Shown: positions 5,006-6,949 of the stretch, one piece after another
Layout of the letters: every line of letters starts with the position of its first letter
How positions within the stretch are numbered: position 1 is the stretch's first letter
Origin: Candidatus Huberarchaeum crystalense
Lineage (GTDB): Archaea > Huberarchaeota > Huberarchaeia > Huberarchaeales > Huberarchaeaceae
Direction: 5' to 3'
NCBI GenBank assembly: GCA_002789275.1
Contig: PFSX01000028.1
Coordinates: forward strand, 23,672-30,620
Length of the DNA stretch: 6,949 nucleotides
Position numbers and translations under genes: made by a program
The notes under the pieces: generated by a model
What the model saw: only the letters and a program-made list of their open reading frames with translations
What the model was told of the DNA's origin: nothing
The model's database searches: none

Positions 5006-6949
5006 ATGGTAATATCTAAGGGTAATTCAAAGAACCTTGCAATGTTGGTGTTTAGTATATTGTTAATTAGTTTATTGCTAACTTCAACTGTTGTTAGTGG
5101 GGGTGGTGGTGAAGGGCAAATATGCAATGCTAACAATCTGAGTAATTGCAGTATAAATAATATTATAGATAAGAATATGGGTTGTTATAATGGTGTGTGT
5201 ACTCTTCTTTGTGGGCAAGGTAGGCCTCTTTGTAAAGAGGGTCATAAATGTGGTGAACATGTTGACGGGAATCCTACTACTTATGCAGGAAGTTATTGCG
5301 TTAAAATATTAACTGTAACACCTGTAGTTATTGCCTCAGAAGGAGAATCAACAATAGGAAAATTATTTGCTTGGAAAATGCCGGCTGAAATTTTTCAGAG
5401 TTTTTTGATGAAGTTCTTAATAATGTTTTTGTTACTGCTTGCAATTGTTTATGTGGCACTACAAACTGCAAAATTCCCTCGTGGAACTGGAGTAGAAGAT
5501 GAGTTAGTTAATAAAAGCAGGTTTTTTATTGCAGTTATATTTGCTTTAATGGCAGCTATAGTTATAGCAGCAAATCCAGGTCTTTTTCCTGCTGAAATTA
5601 TAATGACTAAGTTTATGATATTTATATTTATGATTGTTTTGTATTTTATTATAATAGGGCTTGTTTTTAAGGATGATCCTATTTTAAATGAGAGCCTTTT
5701 TAAGAGTATTGAAAGAAAAATAATTGCTGTGATTTTTTTGATTACTATATTTACAATGTTGTTTTTAGATACACCTATACAATTAGCTTTAGAAAATATT
5801 CCTGTTTGCCAAGATCCTACATGGAACGAAAAATTATGTAATGATGCTTCTCCAGGGAGTTGTTTGGCAGCAGATTATGCTTCTGGTCAGGTTGTCTGCT
5901 GTGAAAATGCGTATTCTTCCTCCTCTGGTAAGATAGGAAAATATAATTTGTGTAAAAGCATAGAAAAAAGTCAAAAAAATATTTTATTGCCAATGTACTC
6001 GCCAGGCACAACTAAGGATGATCTATCTGTTTGCAAATTTGATATGAATTTGTCTATGCCTTTGCTAGGACATAATATGTGTGCTGTGCTTGGCGAGTTT
6101 CTTATTGGTCCAAAAACATATCAAGATTATAAAGGATTTTTGCAATTAGCTTGGCTTCTTGCAGCTGCACTTATTTTGATTGAGCTTTGGATGAAATTTA
6201 AAGACAAGTCAATATGGTTTTTTGGTGCTATATTTGGAATTGGCTTTCTTCACTTTGTTTTAGGGATTGATTTTGTATGGTCTTCTGTTATTATATTTGT
6301 TATTTTTATACTTATCCATTTGTGGTGGAAATATAAAAGCAAAATCTTATTAAATAAGTGGCGCGCCAAACGAATGGGTGATTTGCGCAAAATAGGACAA
6401 AAAATACTTAAAAAAGCACGAGAAGCAAAAGCAATTACTACTAATATTAAATCAAAAACAAATGGACAAGAAACTATGAAAAATATAGAAAAACTAAAAA
6501 ATTTGTGTGAAGATCTTGGAGAAAATTTAAGCACATTTAATACAAAGTTAGAACAAATAAAGAAAGCTGCTGAGCTAGACTTTACTGAAACCCAAAAAAA
6601 AACTGACATTGTAAATGAGGCACTTAATAATATGGAGGAGGATCTTAAAAGGATAAATAAAAAAACAAAAGAAGAGGAAGAGAGACTCGAGAAGATTAAA
6701 CATATAAAAAGTGAAGAAAAAGATACAGCACTTTCTGGTGTAATTGAAGTTAAGATTTTAAAACAAATACAAACATATATTAATAATGCTATAGGAGTAA
6801 AAAATATAAATGATCGTGTAAAAAGCTTAGATAAAATTTTGAAGGGTAACCAAAACAATAAAAGTAGTAGTAATATTGTTGAAGTAATAAATAATATAGA
6901 TGGGAATATGGATAAAATTATTTTTGCTTTTACAAATGTGTTAGGTGAT
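5006..6949 (+). CDS. Polytopic membrane protein with two eight-Cys exterior domains and cytosolic coiled coil (3' end missing)
   Basis: The frame is open for 648 codons to the right edge with no stop. The ATG is the first after an in-frame TAA at 4985. I do not recognise the family. A signal-anchor or signal peptide (about 12-30) precedes a domain with Cys40, 48, 60, 65, 69, 76, 82 and 98. Membrane helices follow at about 131-152, 172-190, 200-221 and 239-255. A second loop (about 256-375) carries Cys268, 278, 286, 298, 299, 316, 343 and 359. Three more helices lie at about 378-396, 402-419 and 423-441. After a basic stretch (WKYKSK, KWRAKR) comes a Lys/Glu-rich tail, with a probable coiled coil at about 485-570. 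Positive-inside placement puts both Cys-rich parts outside and the tail in the cytosol. N44, N47 and N348 are possible glycosylation sequons. A channel, adhesin or secretion-apparatus subunit is conceivable but unproven. Confidence 0.87.
   Translation, partial: MVISKGNSKNLAMLVFSILLISLLLTSTVVSGGGGEGQICNANNLSNCSINNIIDKNMGCYNGVCTLLCGQGRPLCKEGHKCGEHVDGNPTTYAGSYCVKILTVTPVVIASEGESTIGKLFAWKMPAEIFQSFLMKFLIMFLLLLAIVYVALQTAKFPRGTGVEDELVNKSRFFIAVIFALMAAIVIAANPGLFPAEIIMTKFMIFIFMIVLYFIIIGLVFKDDPILNESLFKSIERKIIAVIFLITIFTMLFLDTPIQLALENIPVCQDPTWNEKLCNDASPGSCLAADYASGQVVCCENAYSSSSGKIGKYNLCKSIEKSQKNILLPMYSPGTTKDDLSVCKFDMNLSMPLLGHNMCAVLGEFLIGPKTYQDYKGFLQLAWLLAAALILIELWMKFKDKSIWFFGAIFGIGFLHFVLGIDFVWSSVIIFVIFILIHLWWKYKSKILLNKWRAKRMGDLRKIGQKILKKAREAKAITTNIKSKTNGQETMKNIEKLKNLCEDLGENLSTFNTKLEQIKKAAELDFTETQKKTDIVNEALNNMEEDLKRINKKTKEEEERLEKIKHIKSEEKDTALSGVIEVKILKQIQTYINNAIGVKNINDRVKSLDKILKGNQNNKSSSNIVEVINNIDGNMDKIIFAFTNVLGD

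Noticed and set aside
5817..6011. 64-residue minus-strand frame
   Set aside because: It is antisense to the second Cys-rich domain of the membrane protein, whose open frame covers it completely.
6250..6858. 202-residue minus-strand frame that looks like a membrane protein
   Set aside because: It is antisense to the last membrane helices and the Lys/Glu-rich coiled coil of the plus-strand gene. The antisense of Lys and Glu codons reads as Phe, Leu and Ser, which creates false hydrophobicity.

Overview
The window is strongly AT-rich and most likely archaeal. The evidence is an XPD-type Fe-S helicase of archaeal length, TATA-like elements about 25-30 nt upstream of start codons that lack Shine-Dalgarno sequences (leaderless transcripts), and T-tract terminators without strong GC stems. 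The AT-richness, the compact gene and the number of unrecognised proteins would fit a DPANN-type lineage, but that assignment is inference; no rRNA, tRNA or other phylogenetic marker is present.

Layout. Positions 1-190 hold a tandem array of a 50-bp unit, open at the left edge and itself built on a 5-bp period. A possible promoter lies where the array decays. A plus-strand gene for an SPFH/stomatin-like membrane protein follows (234-1229) and ends in a T-rich terminator. The next gap (1230-1485) has no gene but is crowded with short direct repeats and a stem-loop followed by a T-run. The XPD-like helicase occupies 1486-3357 on the plus strand. It converges on a 504-residue soluble protein of unknown function on the minus strand (3421-4935), with a 63-bp shared terminator region between them.

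That unknown gene is divergent from a large plus-strand gene starting at 5006 that runs off the right edge with no stop. The two starts are 70 bp apart, and two TATA-like elements sit nearly back to back between them. The right-hand protein reads as a signal sequence, an eight-Cys exterior domain, four membrane helices, a second eight-Cys exterior domain, three more membrane helices and a long charged coiled-coil tail in the cytosol.

The helicase (DNA repair) and the SPFH protein (membrane organisation) are recognisable families with no obvious link to each other here. The most novel part is the divergent pair at 3421-6949: a cytosolic orphan with a coiled-coil end next to a polytopic membrane protein with disulfide-rich exterior domains and a cytosolic coiled coil. 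A role as a cell-surface or secretion-type assembly is possible but is only a hypothesis.
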